Shown: one piece after another, positions 21,104-31,629 of the stretch
Layout: each line of letters opens with the position of its first letter
How positions within the stretch are numbered: the first letter of the stretch is position 1
Origin: Paulinella micropora
Lineage: Eukaryota > Cercozoa > Imbricatea > Euglyphida > Paulinellidae
Direction: 5' to 3'
NCBI GenBank assembly: GCA_019918135.1
Contig: WBZZ01004008.1
Coordinates: 32,430 to 96,429 of the forward strand
DNA length: 64,000 nucleotides
Made by a program: the position numbers and the translations under genes
Notes under the pieces: generated by a model
The model's database searches: none
What the model was told of the DNA's origin: nothing
What the model saw: only the letters and a program-made list of their open reading frames with translations

Positions 21104-23041
21104 CTACCAACTGAACTCACAGGCGAAGGATTGGTGTTGGCAAATGAGTCGGCACCAGCCGCGGAGGGCGAGAAGTCTGGAGAGGCGCTTGTCAAGGAGT
21201 TCGGAGAGGCTGCTAGAAGTGAGGGTGAGCGCCGGGAGGTTTCTGCGGCGGCGCTGAGTGGCGATGCCGGTGAGGATGCGGGTTAGCGAACGAGAGCCGG
21301 ACGACAAGTTTGCTATTCTGGAGGGGCCTGTGGCAAGGAGCAACGAGGTGAGGGCGGGGAAGCCCTTGCGGAGGACCCTTTCCCAGTCGCGGAGGGCGCG
21401 GGGGTTAGTGATGGCGGAGAAGGGTGGGATTTGTAACCGGAGTGTCTGCAAAAGGTGGCTGCGCGCGAGCAGACGGAGAGCCAGCCTCCTCCCTGGGCTG
21501 GGGGCCAGCACGCCCCTGAGGTTAAGTTCTTGCAAGTGGGGCAGTGCGAGGAGCGGCAGCAAGAAGTCGGAGTCTAGTTCCGAGCCGCAGTGCAGGGAGA
21601 GCCTGGCTAAGTTGGGCGCGAGGAGGCTGGGGTCGTCTTGCGCGCTTATTCTCCCGGTCGGCGGGATTATGAGGCCGAGCGACCGCAAGTCCGTGTGGGG
21701 GGCGAGAAGCCGCAGGTCGGACACGAACGTGTAGGGGTCGTCGCGCTGGGCGGGAAGGCGCAATGCTAGGTGAGCCAACTGTGGGGCCGTCAGCCGGGGC
21801 GCGGCACCGGGGCGCAGCTGTTCCAGGTCCAGGTCCAGCACTAGCCTGGTAAGGCTGGGGCACTTGGCGAGCGCCGCTAGCAGCTCCGGGGAGCGTGGTT
21901 CATGCCCCCCGTGGCAGGAGAGCTCAACTGTTTGGAGCGAGGCGGCTGCGACCTGCAGTATCAGCAGGACAGCGTCCCACAGCTTGGGCGAATAGCTGCG
22001 GCAGTTGTAAACCTTGAGGCACTCGAGCCCTGGACAGTCGGGGCGCCAAGTCTCGGGCAAATACAGGAGCGCGCAACCTTTCAATTCTAGACGTCTCAGC
22101 TGTGGCGAGCCGCGCAACAGCTGCGGGGGCGTGTCCTCGTAGTTCCGCAAGACTAAGGTAGACAGCGCGGGGTGCGTCACCCAGAAGTCCACTGGCTCCC
22201 ACTGACATTCATCGCAGCCGAGGCACGGGTGGAAGGTGTCGGTGGGCTGGAGCAGCGCCTGTTGCCTGTACAGCGTCAGCTCGCGCAGGGTCGTAGGCAG
22301 CATGCGGAGCCAAGCGGGCGCGGGCTCCTGCTTGTGCAGCAGGTCCAGACTCTGCAGCTGGCCGGCCGAGGCCAGCACCCTCTTCAGCCGCGCGGAGCCG
22401 CTTGCGGTAAAAGGGTCCGCTTTCAGCCGCAGGTGTGTCGCCCGGGGGGCTAGCAGCCTTAGCAGCAGGCTTGTGCTCCTGTTCGCCCGTTCTCCCGTGA
22501 AATCAAAGCGACCGTGACGCCGCAGCCTCGGCAGGAGCCTGGTCCGGAACAGCTGCGCCAACTCCTCAGCGGCCCCGTTTGCCATACCGTCCACACAGAT
22601 TGAAAGCCACTCCCCAGGCTCTAGCCCGACGCACAGCAGGCCGTCACCTTCGCGGAAAGCCGGCAGCGCACGCAGCAAGCGCAGCAGGCGCTCTCCCACT
22701 GTTCCGCGAGGGCTTTTCAGGACGGCCCAGTCGCGCGGGCGCACCGGCCTGCTGCACTCCGCGTCATTCCTGCACAACGCCTGCACCAGCTCGCCCAACA
22801 AGCGCGAGGACGCTGCCTTTGCCACTGTCCTGGCCGCCTCGCGACAAGTCAGCCCCAGCGCCAACGCACCCGCCGGCTCCAGCTCCGCCAACATTGCCCC
22901 GATCAAATCCCAACGCTGGACAGCCCGCTGGCGCGGGCTGGAGGGCTGCTGCAGAGTTTGGGCTCGGCCGGCCCTGTGCTTTTTTTGCCGATGAGAGCTG
23001 GAAGGGGAGCTTGCTGTTTCTCGGAGGCGTTTTTTGCCCAT
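21104..23041 (-). CDS. F-box-like leucine-rich repeat protein
   Basis: A 645-residue intact ORF. A basic N-terminus (KKRLRETASS...HRQKKHRAG) is followed near residues 43-75 by an F-box-like helix pair (WDLIGAMLAELEPAGALAL...CREAARTV). About 14 leucine-rich repeats follow to the end (for example LRELTLYRQQ, LRRLELKGCALLYLP, LTRLVLDLDLEQL, LQELNLRGVL). F-box/LRR proteins act as substrate adaptors of SCF ubiquitin ligases in eukaryotes, and viral copies redirect host ubiquitination. That role is inferred only from the architecture. Unlike its neighbours, it has no frame break. Confidence 0.6.
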   Translation of the reverse strand: MGKKRLRETASSPSSSHRQKKHRAGRAQTLQQPSSPRQRAVQRWDLIGAMLAELEPAGALALGLTCREAARTVAKAASSRLLGELVQALCRNDAECSRPVRPRDWAVLKSPRGTVGERLLRLLRALPAFREGDGLLCVGLEPGEWLSICVDGMANGAAEELAQLFRTRLLPRLRRHGRFDFTGERANRSTSLLLRLLAPRATHLRLKADPFTASGSARLKRVLASAGQLQSLDLLHKQEPAPAWLRMLPTTLRELTLYRQQALLQPTDTFHPCLGCDECQWEPVDFWVTHPALSTLVLRNYEDTPPQLLRGSPQLRRLELKGCALLYLPETWRPDCPGLECLKVYNCRSYSPKLWDAVLLILQVAAASLQTVELSCHGGHEPRSPELLAALAKCPSLTRLVLDLDLEQLRPGAAPRLTAPQLAHLALRLPAQRDDPYTFVSDLRLLAPHTDLRSLGLIIPPTGRISAQDDPSLLAPNLARLSLHCGSELDSDFLLPLLALPHLQELNLRGVLAPSPGRRLALRLLARSHLLQTLRLQIPPFSAITNPRALRDWERVLRKGFPALTSLLLATGPSRIANLSSGSRSLTRILTGIATQRRRRNLPALTLTSSSLSELLDKRLSRLLALRGWCRLICQHQSFACEFSW

Positions 23042-23335
23042 GTCCTAGAACCAAGCTTTTTCTTTCCTCTTTGTTTTGGTCTTTTGTCTCCCCCTCTGTC
23101 TTTCTTTTTGTCAGCGCCTTTGCGTGCTCTTATAGCGGGGCACTCCCCCCTCCCCCTCTTCTCCTCTCCCGCTTAAGACAATGGACGGAAGAGGAGGAGG
23201 GGGGGGGGGGGAAAGGGAGGGGGGAAAGGGGCAAGCAAGAAAGAGAGGTAAAAAAGGAACAAATCTTTCTCTTTTTTTATTAAAAACATTTTTTAGCGGG
23301 CTGTATTGTTCTCTGAGTGAGCCTTCCAGCCCGCG

Positions 23336-24319
23336 TTAGTGGGCTGGGTGGATAGCGTCAAAGATAGCCTGGACATGTCGGTCGCGCGTAGTATTATCTG
23401 CCCAGCTCGCTGGTGCACGCGGGTCTTGAGGGTGGCGTAGTTGCCAGTACCTGATTGCAAGCAAGGCTAGTCTGAAGCGGAGCTTTAGCTGCGGCTCGGC
23501 CCTCTGCAGCGAGCTGGTGAAATGTCCCAGCTTTCGACAGGTTTTGATAATTTGCTTAGCCTCGGGCGGCCCGGGCAGACCGGAAGCCTTGGCTTCGATT
23601 AGTTGCTGCAGGCCTTGTAACGTCTCGGGCAACTGCGTGTGGGGCTTCTTCAGAGTCGACGGCGAAAATAGCAGCACCGCCCTTATGTCCTCTTTATGTA
23701 ACTCGTTTGCTTGTTGGCTGGAGCTCCGGCTGGCCGCATAATAGAGCAACCAAGGCGCCACCGCGTCTCGCACTCTACGCAATTTGCCGCGCTTTGCGGG
23801 GTCAGCCTGCAACGACACGTGCAGCAGGGTCAGCAGTTCCATAATTCCCTCGCTAAGCGGTTGCTCATCCAGCCCGCGAGCCCACTGTTGAAGATTCTGG
23901 GACAGATTTCGGGGCTGGTCTGGTGGCGGTCCCCCCTGCGCAGCAGCATTAGCCACCTCGCCAGTGTCCAGCACGGGCGTGGCAGGGGGGGTCGCCTCAT
24001 CCTCCTCGCCAGCCACAAGTGCCCCCTTAATTTCTTCGAGCATTGCACCGGCCCTAGACAAAACCTCGCTAAGCCTGTACAGTGTCAGTGGACAGCCGTC
24101 GTGCGCATCAGGCTCGGAAGGAGCCACGGCCTCCCCCGCCGCCCCAGCGCCAGAGCTCTCGGTCCTTTCTAGCAAGACTGTGCCTATTCTAAAACACACT
24201 CTCTTTCTGACTCGGCCGCAGCTTAAACACACCTTGCCCACAACATGCTGCTGCAGGCAACGTGTTTCTTGTACTTTTTTTAAACAACCAGACTTTGCCT
24301 GAGGCTTGTGTTCGGACAT
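23336..24319 (-). CDS. TFIIB-like transcription factor (tentative)
   Basis: A 327-residue ORF. Near the N-terminus is a degenerate zinc-ribbon pattern (GCLKKVQETRC...GKVCLSCGRVRKRV) like the TFIIB/Brf ribbon. A linker of ~90 residues follows, then two helical segments resembling cyclin repeats: RRVRDAVAPWLLYYAASRSS with a following EDIRAVLLFSPSTL, and LKLRFRLALLAIRYWQLRH. Large DNA viruses often carry TFIIB homologues for late transcription. The first Cys pair spacing is unusual, so the ribbon may be altered. Alternatives: an unrelated zinc protein with helical domain. Confidence 0.4.
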   Translation of the reverse strand: MSEHKPQAKSGCLKKVQETRCLQQHVVGKVCLSCGRVRKRVCFRIGTVLLERTESSGAGAAGEAVAPSEPDAHDGCPLTLYRLSEVLSRAGAMLEEIKGALVAGEEDEATPPATPVLDTGEVANAAAQGGPPPDQPRNLSQNLQQWARGLDEQPLSEGIMELLTLLHVSLQADPAKRGKLRRVRDAVAPWLLYYAASRSSSQQANELHKEDIRAVLLFSPSTLKKPHTQLPETLQGLQQLIEAKASGLPGPPEAKQIIKTCRKLGHFTSSLQRAEPQLKLRFRLALLAIRYWQLRHPQDPRAPASWADNTTRDRHVQAIFDAIHPAH

Positions 24320-24495
24320 AGACGGCTTACGCCCCCCCTCCCCTGCACTTTCGTGCAGGCCTTTCCCTTTTTAAAGTTTTTGTTTTTAATAGATGATAGG
24401 TTCCATGCAAGCCCTGCAGGGTACGGCCTACAGGGCAAGGGGGGGGCGCCCCCCCCCCCCCCCTCTCTCGCTCTCTCTTGATCGAGGAGCGACCA

Positions 24496-25566
24496 CTACC
24501 GCAAAAAGCGGTCCTTCACGAGCGGCGCAATGAAAAACACGGAGAGCTGCGTCCAGCCCCCACAGCAAATACGGGCGATGCCCTGAACTTGAGCGTAGCA
24601 GTCCGTCACCTGTAGTTCTACAAAGCTTTTGGCACAGAAAATGAGAACATCCAGTATACAGTGTTTATCCAGAGCCTCGTCCAAGCACAGACAATCGAGC
24701 GGCCGCCAAAAGTCCCGGCTCCGTGCCGCTTCTTCGTCGTGGTCGCCCCAGACGTGCTGTTGCAGCATGGTGCGGAGCCAAGTCTTACAGTCGGGCGGGG
24801 CTCTGTTGGCAAACTCCGCGGCCACGTATTCTTTCAATTTGTTAAGGTAGGCTTCCCAGCCGCACTCTAAAGCGTCTACTGCATACACGGTCCAGAAGTG
24901 CCAGCCACCCCGCGGCAGGATCTCTAGGTGCAGCACGTCCCAGGCGTGGGCGAAGCGAGCGGCCCCGCCCGGGCCCTACCAGCCCGGAAGGTACCAAAGC
25001 GCTCGGGGGAGTTTCCCTCTACAAGTAGAGAGAAAGTACAGCAGCGCCGCATCCGCTACGGCTTGGCGCGGATACTTCACGCGGCACATAGTCGAATCCT
25101 CCAGGTCGGTCAACACTACCTTTTGCACCAGAAGACCTGCGCCGCCGATGCTGTGCTTTAATTTTAAAAGGACGTTGTTTGGCTTCTGGTCGAAAGGGAA
25201 GAAGCCACTCGTAAGGACCAGACGTTCCAAACATGCCGCCACCGGGGCTAAAACCTTGAAGGCAAACGTCTCCACCGACACCGAACTCTCCACCAGGCTC
25301 AGGTCGCAGTTGAAGGCCTCCAAGTGAAGCAGCACCAGACAATGCCCCCCGGGGAGCATGCTGTCCGGGCCGCTTGCGCGGACTGCAGAGCCGGCGGCTG
25401 TCTTGCATGTACAGCCCCTGTCTTGGAGCAAAAGCCTCACCGCGCCGCCCACTGTCCCAGGTCGGGGACTGCAAGGGAGAGCAACAGGGCGCTTCCCCTT
25501 ACAGTACGCTACTGCGGACAGGGACTCGGCCCAGGAGGCGGCGGCACGGGCATCGAGCACCTGGAC
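24496..25566 (-). pseudogene. Protein kinase-fold gene, C-terminal part (separated by Polinton-like element)
   Basis: Continues the N-lobe encoded at 46887-47105. It shows the catalytic-loop-like FPFDQKPNNVLLK (~25165-25200; D-x-K-P-x-N pattern, with no preceding His-Arg) and LTDLED, equivalent to the DFG/DFE metal-binding motif (~25100), then AHAWDVLHLEIL, which resembles helix F. The frame contains an in-frame TAG at 24976-24978 and continues in the same frame with related sequence to 24496. The apparent ORF start at 25719 lies inside the Polinton-like terminal repeat and is artefact. The joined gene is 1290 nt (430 codons with stop). The family is closest to atypical viral kinases; substrate unknown. 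Confidence 0.6.
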
Positions 25567-25572
25567 CAGGTA
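25567..25572. repeat. 6-bp target site duplication CAGGTA, left copy
   Basis: CAGGTA directly precedes the terminal repeat AGTAGTATAGGGTGCC at 25573. The identical hexamer follows the opposite end at 46887-46892. Six-base duplications are typical of Polinton/Maverick integration. Confidence 0.9.
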
Positions 25573-25668
25573 AGTAGTATAGGGTGCCACTTCGGCACAC
25601 TTTTTCAAGACATACCTCCCCGCCCCCAGAGACACACTCCGGCCGGCCCGCAGGGGACAAAACGGCAA
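25573..25668 (+). repeat. Left terminal inverted repeat of the Polinton-like element
   Basis: Begins AGTAGTATAGGGTGCCACTT and matches the reverse complement of 46791-46886 apart from two indels in G/C runs. It is GC-rich, unlike the element interior. Confidence 0.9.
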
Positions 25669-25907
25669 CGGCCAAATAAGTTCGTATTTTAAATTAAAGT
25701 CATAAATATAGAGACACATACAGGATGACTAAGAAAGGAGCTCCGCCCCTTTCAAACCCGGGGTGCGGGGACGAAGTCCCCTGCGGACACGGAAAAAAAT
25801 GTAGGGGTAAACCCCTACAACCCCAACGAAGGGGTGCGGGGGCAAAGCTCCCGCAGATTTACAATTTCAAAAGGATGTATTATGATGAAGAATAATGAAA
25901 GAGGCCG
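25669..25907. other. Subterminal non-coding region with GC-rich hairpins
   Basis: Contains hairpin-forming copies of the element's intergenic families: GGGGACGAAGTCCCC (~25770), GTAGGGGTAAACCCCTAC (~25801) and GCGGGGGCAAAGCTCCCGC (~25837). Probable 5' leader of the first rightward genes. No ORF. Confidence 0.55.
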
Positions 25908-26237
25908 ATGGTAAAAGTTCAATGGAGAGAAGGAGGTAAAACGATGTTTAAGAGTTTTACTATTGGAAAACGAAGAACACAAGAACAAGCAATGGAAGAA
26001 GCAAAGAAATACCACGAGGAAAAAGTAAAACCAAAGTATGATGAATGGAAAGTTAATTATGACAAGGAAACAAAAGAAATCAAAAAAGAAAAGAAAAGGA
26101 ATTGGAAGAAGACTTCTTTCAAGTGCGAATGCGGAGTTGAAATCAATAGGAGTAGCAAAGCAAGACATATGAAATCAAAAATTCATTCAGCCCCGCCAGC
26201 CCCGCCAGCCCAGCCAGCCCAGCCCGCCCCGCCCTAA
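25908..26237 (+). CDS. Small C2H2-like zinc-finger protein with Pro/Ala tail
   Basis: 109 residues from ATG 25908. The first 80 are charged and helical (E/K-rich), followed by a finger-like motif FKCECGVEINRSSKARHMKSKIH (C-x-C ... H-x5-H) at about residues 73-95. The tail is a low-complexity P/A/Q repeat (APPAPPAQPAQ). Small zinc-finger proteins commonly precede the polymerase in Polinton-like viruses. Function unknown. Confidence 0.5.
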   Translation: MVKVQWREGGKTMFKSFTIGKRRTQEQAMEEAKKYHEEKVKPKYDEWKVNYDKETKEIKKEKKRNWKKTSFKCECGVEINRSSKARHMKSKIHSAPPAPPAQPAQPAPP

Positions 26238-26359
26238 TTTCCATCTAAACACAGGGCCCCCGTATATATAGACACGGAGGCACACAGCGGACCACGGCGG
26301 GGCAGACGATTGAGATAATTATTTAATTTTCAAAAAAAAATTGTTAACCAATATATACG

Positions 26360-29300
26360 ATGGAGACACACACTTACAACGGTATTCAGTATAGGTTGGA
26401 CAGATTTAGGGAACAAAACATTAATTATGAAATCAAAAGGGTCAGGGGTCAAGATGTGCTTTACATAATACCTGAGGGGTATAAAAGAAAGTATAAGGTT
26501 GATACAACAACGGCCCAGAATTACTTGAACCGAGTAAGAGGCGCTGTTTACTTTGAGTATCATCCTATTCCAGTAGCACCGCCCTTACCTATTTTGGAAG
26601 GGAAAGTGTTTGAAGCGAAAGTGAGAGAAAGAAAAGAAAAGGTAAAAGACCTGATGCGGTATGCTAACTACGAAATCAATCATGTTGATAGAAAGAAGCA
26701 CGTGCTTGGTGTTAATGAAAGCCAGTATTGGGTTAGGCTTACTGGCAACTTCACTTCTTTTAGTATGAATGATATTCTACGGTTCATTGAGATAATACTG
26801 AATGACTTTATCAAAAGACAGAGACAAGGCAGTATGGTAAGTCTAAGTATCAAGTTTGTAGATTACTATGGAGCAGTATCTACGGGTTTGAAAAGGATTA
26901 ACGAGATTTCTGTCAGCGATGTTTTGGAAAGATTGTCAGCATTATTTCAAAGCAACGAAAGCCTTTATACAGACGAAAATGGAACCAATATGGATAAGTT
27001 CAGGTTCGTTTTGAAATCTGTTGAAATGCCAACGGGTGGAACGAGGCTTCAAGTAATTAATAAGTTGGATGTATATAAAAAGAAAGGAGTAATTCAAATT
27101 AATAATACAGACAACATATGCTTGGCCAGAGCAATTGTTGTAGTAAAAGCAAAAAAAGAAAAACACGAAAAATTCAAAGTAATAAGGATGGGGCGAAAGA
27201 TACAGGAGGAGATGGCTTTGAAACTACACGAAGAAGCGAAAGTCATTCAGGATGTGTGCGGTATTCCTGAAATTAATACATTTGCTATCCACATTAAATA
27301 CGATCTGGTTATTGTTGAATTCCCTGATAAGATAGTTTATAAGACAGATTTACTTGATGAGGCAGGCAAACGACTTACGAACCTTTACATACTTAAGACA
27401 GAGAACCACTATGATGCGATAACCAATATGAAGTCTATGGTAAGTAAAAAGAATTTCTGTGAGTTATGTTTAAGGGGTTATATGGAAAGGCACGCCTGCG
27501 AATCCACTTGTAATATCTGCGAAACCAAAGACTGTAAGGGTATTAACGATAGAAGCAATTGGACTGATTGCTATTCGTGTAATAGAAAGTTTCCAAATAC
27601 GATCTGTTTTAATAATCACAAGAGGACGAATTGCGATATCAAAGCGAAATGTCTTTCGTGCGGACTTAATTACAGAAGGAAAGACGAACACAAGTGCGGA
27701 TATGCGAAATGCCGTAATTGTAAGGAACTGAAACCACTTGAACACCAATGCGAAATCGTGAAGAAAGACATATTACCTTTTTCAGAGAAATACATATTCT
27801 TTGACTTTGAAGCTACACAGGACACGGGCGAGCACATAGTCAATCACGCGGAAAGCCAGTATTTTGATGCTAAGGAACCACCGTCATTCATAAGAACATT
27901 GATGATTTCTGTAAGTGGGCTTTTGAACCTAAACACAACGGCTTTACATTCATTGCTCATAACAGTCGCGGTTATGACTGTCAGTTTATTCTTAAGTGGT
28001 TAGTTGATAACGGGCAGGCGCCATTCGTCATTTATCAAGGCGGTAAGATAATGATGATGACTTTGAAGAAATACCGCTTCATTGATAGTTTGAATTTCCT
28101 CACGATGCCGTTGTCAGACTTTCCTAAGACATTCGGATTGAACGAACTTAAAAAAGGTTTCTTCCCTCACTTCTTCAATACGGATAAGAATAAAAACTAT
28201 GTTGGTGTGATGCCTCATAAGAAGCACTACGGCTACGACACGATGAAAGATAAGAAAAGAGCGGAATTCTTAGAATGGTATGAAAGCCAAAGAAACAACA
28301 CATTTGACATGCGGAAGGAAATCGCGGAATACTGTCATAGCGATGTTGATATTCTGAGAAGGGGTTGTATGGATTTTAGAAAGCAGTTTCTAGAGTTCGG
28401 TATTGACCCGTTTCAATATACAACTATTGCGAGTTGTGTTATGGCTTTGTATCGGGCTAAGTTTATGCCAGAGAATTCAATTGCTGTGTTGAAGGCAGAA
28501 AAGCAAAACAGGATTACCTCTCGGGCTTGTGTTGAATGGATAGCTTACAGAAGCAGGTTAGACCAAACGGATATCAAACATGCTTTCAATGGTGGCGAAA
28601 AGATGTTTAACTTAGGGCAATCAAATGTTTATGTTGATGGCTGGGACGAAAAGACGAAAACAGCTTACGAATTTCACGGCTGTCTATGGCACGGATGTCC
28701 AAAGTGCTTTAATGGTAATACAATCAATACTAAGAAGAACAAAACAATGGGAGAACTATACAAAGCAACAATGAGACGAGAAAAAGAACTAAGCAAACAA
28801 GTCAGCAAACTAGTAATTATCTGGGAATGTGAATGGAGATTAATGAAAACGAGTGAAAGCCTAGCGGAAGATACTAATGAACGAATTACCGAACAAGAAG
28901 GACTGAACCCGCGAGAAGCAATGTTTGGAGGTAGAACGGATGCTCTAACATTGTATTGGAAATCACGACACGAGAACGAATACGCGAAATACGTTGACAT
29001 ATGTTCTCTGTATCCGACCGTTATGTTTTACGACCTTTACCCTAGCGGGCACCACGAAATCATACGACCAAACAACGATGACGACCGACTGTCTATGAAA
29101 AACAAAATCATAAACAGAGAATATTTCGGAGTGGCTAAGGTTAAGATGCTGCCGCCTAGAAAATTACTACACCCCGTTTTACCTAAGGCGGATAGAGGTA
29201 AGCTTATGTATTACTTATGCGACAAGTGCGGAATGACTGAACAGAAAACCGAATGTAAGCACACCGATAACGAGCGAGCAATAACAGGCACTTGGGCAAC

Positions 29301-30377
29301 ACCCGAAATCTACAAGGCCTTAGACAAAGGCTACAAGCTAATTAAGGTATATGAGGTATGGCACTGGAAGGAGCAGAGCAGTAGCCTTTTCAAAGATTAC
29401 ATAAAAACTTTCTTAAAGGTTAAACAAGAGTCAAGCGGATATCCAGATGGCTGTATTACACAGAACAAAAAAGAAACTACATTGACAGTATGGAAGTCAA
29501 GATGGGTATTAAGATGGATGAAAACAAAATAGAAGAAAACCCCGGAAGGCGAGCGGTTGCTAAGTTGTGCTTGAATAGCCTGTGGGGCAAGTTTGGCGAA
29601 AAGCAAAACAAAACTCAGAACAAAATGATAAAAGACAAAGATACCTTATACAAGTTAATGAGCGATAAGTCAGTCGATAACATAAACATAAACATTATTA
29701 ACGACAAAATAATAGAAGCGAGTTATGACCTTAAACAAGATGCGGTAAGCGACCCCGTGAAAACAAATATTGTAGTTGCTTTGTTTACGACTTGCCACGC
29801 GAGGATTAGACTATATGAGATGATGGACAAACTAGGCAACAGAGTTCTATACCACGATACAGACAGTGTCATATACACAACAGATTTAACGAAAGGCGAA
29901 ACAGATGTCAAAACGGGTAAGCTGTTAGGCGAATGGACGGACGAACTACACGGAGCAAAGATTATGACCTTTATCGGAGGAGGGCCAAAGTGTTATGGAT
30001 ATGTATTGGATAACGGCAAAGCAAGTATGAAAGTCAAAGGCTTTAGTATGAATTATGAAAACAATAAATCATTAAATTTACCAAATATGTTAAGTGTCAT
30101 CAGTTGCGGACTTGGAATTAAAAACGACGACCTTATTGAGAACGGCAAGAATGAATTGTTAGAGTTGCTTAAGACTCAGGAAGAAAAATTGATTGCTAAA
30201 CGAATTGAAAAATCTGGTAAAGTTGTTATAGTAGAAAACAGCAAGATAACAAGAGATAAACAACAGAAAAAAATAACGAGCGAATACTTAGAAAAAATAT
30301 TCAGCTTTACTTACACTAAAAGAAATATTATTGGTATTGTAGATAATGCGATTGAAACTAGACCGTTTGGATACTAA
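26360..30377 (+). CDS. polB: Protein-primed family B DNA polymerase, two frame breaks
   Basis: Start ATG 26360. The N-terminal ~360 residues are unassigned (terminal-protein-like region possible). A Cys-rich block with many C-x2-C pairs spans ~27450-27760. The 3'-5' exonuclease follows: motif I FFDFEATQDT (~27800) and motif II AHNSRGYDCQF (~27955, in the shifted frame). Polymerase motifs: A YVDICSLYPTVMF (~28990), B KLCLNSLWGKFGE (~29562) and C YHDTDSVIY (~29850). The natural C-terminus is TRPFGY. A 1-nt shift near 27875 separates the exonuclease N-part from the rest, and another near 29447 separates motif A from motif B. The full protein would be ~1340 residues, usual for this group. It replicates the element, normally from protein-primed linear ends. 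As read, no complete product is made. Confidence 0.88.
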
Positions 30378-30378
30378 A

Positions 30379-30462
30379 TGTAGGGGCAAGCCCCTACAAC
30401 CCCAAGGGGTTTGATTGCGAGCTCCGCTTCTCAAAGCGGGAAGGGGTTTCCCCTTTCTAATG
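30379..30462. terminator. Hairpins after the polymerase gene
   Basis: Immediately after the polymerase stop come GTAGGGGCAAGCCCCTAC (30381-30398) and GAAGGGGTTTCCCCTTTC (~30440-30460), each able to fold into a GC-rich stem. They belong to the families found at the 3' ends of other genes in this element. They likely act as a 3'-end or polyadenylation signal; inference. Confidence 0.5.
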
Positions 30463-30515
30463 AAAAAGCAATAAAAACTTTATATATATATTTTTTGCCT
30501 TTACATTTAAAGCTT

Positions 30516-31166
30516 CTAATTGTATGAATTCCTTTTTTTGGCTTCACTAAGCTTAGTATTTACAGCCGTTGCCCCTAACAATGATACGGGGTCGAATGCT
30601 GTTCGATAGTTAGTGGTTAGCTTCGCAGTCTTCGCCCTTTTACCTTTTGGATTTACCTTAACTGCTACTCGGTCAATCACTCCTTCAATGAGATCTTTCG
30701 CGCTACTACCTTTATTGTATGTTGTCGCCTTCACACCAGTCTGGCGGCTTAAGTCTTTTGCTATCGTACCGCCAAGGCTATGCCCCGTAGCTCTACATTA
30801 TCCTTACCATATTTCTTTATGACTTCGTTAACCAACTTTTGCTCTTCTTTATATCTCGGTGTTCTTTTCAATACTCCCTTTACCAATGCAACATCGGTTA
30901 GCAAGTCTCGCTTATCCGCAGTCCTCTAAATGCTACAATTGCCTTACCGTCTTTCTCATACACTGTTGATTTCTCTTTGCTTGCGACTGGCTTCCATCCG
31001 TCAGACCCTTTTCGTTCTGACGAAGACAAATAGACATCCTCCGATAAACTAGCACTACCTCCTTTTTGTTTCCTGTATTCTTTACCCGCCTTTTTTAATG
31101 CCTCCTTGTAGCTTATTTACCGTGTTTAGCGGAGTAAGCCTTTACGAACTTTATCCACTCGGACAT
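30516..31166 (-). pseudogene. Class 3 lipase-like protein remnant with virion-type N-terminal motif
   Basis: Only the last 72 codons are open, but reading on through three single-base breaks recovers a recognisable protein. From ATG 31166 it begins MSEWIKFVKAYSAKHGK, then SYKEALKKAGKEYRKQKGG (a short motif common in small proteins of Polinton-like and giant viruses). It continues through AIVAFRGT and LLTDVALVKG to HSLGGTIAKDL, the nucleophile elbow G-H-S-L-G-G of class 3 lipases, with DP further on (AFDPVSLLG). Breaks lie near 31114 (stop after HGK), 30928 (FRG/TADK) and 30785 (within GHSLGG). Lipase genes are recurrent cargo in Polinton-like viruses and may help host-membrane passage. This copy is dead as read. 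Confidence 0.7.
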
Positions 31167-31222
31167 TCGCGGAGACTTCGCCTCCGCACCTCCACGTTTT
31201 GTGAACTTTTTCAAAGTTTCTA
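31167..31222 (-). promoter_or_regulatory. Double-hairpin leader before the lipase gene
   Basis: On the minus strand: AAACTTTGAAAAAGTTCAC, then GGAGGTGCGGAGGCGAAGTC ending CTCCGCGA, then ATG. The same leader precedes the ATGs at 35275 and 39094, and its second half precedes the integrase ATG at 44315. Confidence 0.55.
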
Positions 31223-31276
31223 TATTAATTATTTAATTTTTTTATTTTTTATACTCCCTACTATATACACCCTACT

Positions 31277-31552
31277 ATGTCTACCCTTACTAGACTGTGT
31301 GAGAAGTTCCAACAACTTTCCATCGAAGGCGAAAAGAAAACATTTTCTCTCGACGATGTTCAAAAGGTAATCCACGACGAAATAAAAGCGATCGAAGAGA
31401 AGAGAAATGCTCAACCAAAAGACACATTTCATTTTGGGAAATACAAGGGCAAAAAAATAGAAGACATCGCAAAGATTGACAAACCATATATTGAATGGTT
31501 AGTCCGTCAGCCGTGGTGCCGAAATAAGGAAGAATTGAAAAAGTATTTGTAG
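31277..31552 (+). CDS. Small protein with exonuclease X-type C-terminal domain
   Basis: 91 residues. The N-terminal half is helical (LTRLCEKFQQLSIEGEKK). The C-terminal half, FHFGKYKGKKIEDIAKIDK followed by YIEWLVRQPW, matches the small domain (DUF3820/exonuclease X C-terminal type) that follows exonuclease domains in bacteria and also occurs alone in viruses. It probably binds nucleic acid; no nuclease catalytic domain is present. The stop codon TAG is the first base group of a GTAGGGGCAAGCCCTAC hairpin. Confidence 0.6.
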   Translation: MSTLTRLCEKFQQLSIEGEKKTFSLDDVQKVIHDEIKAIEEKRNAQPKDTFHFGKYKGKKIEDIAKIDKPYIEWLVRQPWCRNKEELKKYL

Positions 31553-31570
31553 GGGCAAGCCCTACGACCC
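31549..31570. terminator. Hairpin at the stop codon of the 91-residue gene
   Basis: TGTAGGGGCAAGCCCTACGA overlaps the TAG stop. Same family as 30381, 39395 and 37535-37556. Confidence 0.5.
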
Positions 31571-31629
31571 GCCGTTGGTATTTGTTTTTTTTTGCTTTAT
31601 TGGATGGGGGTTATAGGGGGCGAAGACCC

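Noticed and set aside
25567-25719. N-terminal extension of the kinase ORF (start at 25719)
   Set aside because: It lies in the Polinton-like terminal repeat and AT-rich subterminal DNA; the real upstream exon is at 46887-47105.
27875-29450. Programmed ribosomal frameshifting in the DNA polymerase
   Set aside because: No slippery heptamer plus downstream structure is evident at either break, and many other genes in the element are broken in the same way.
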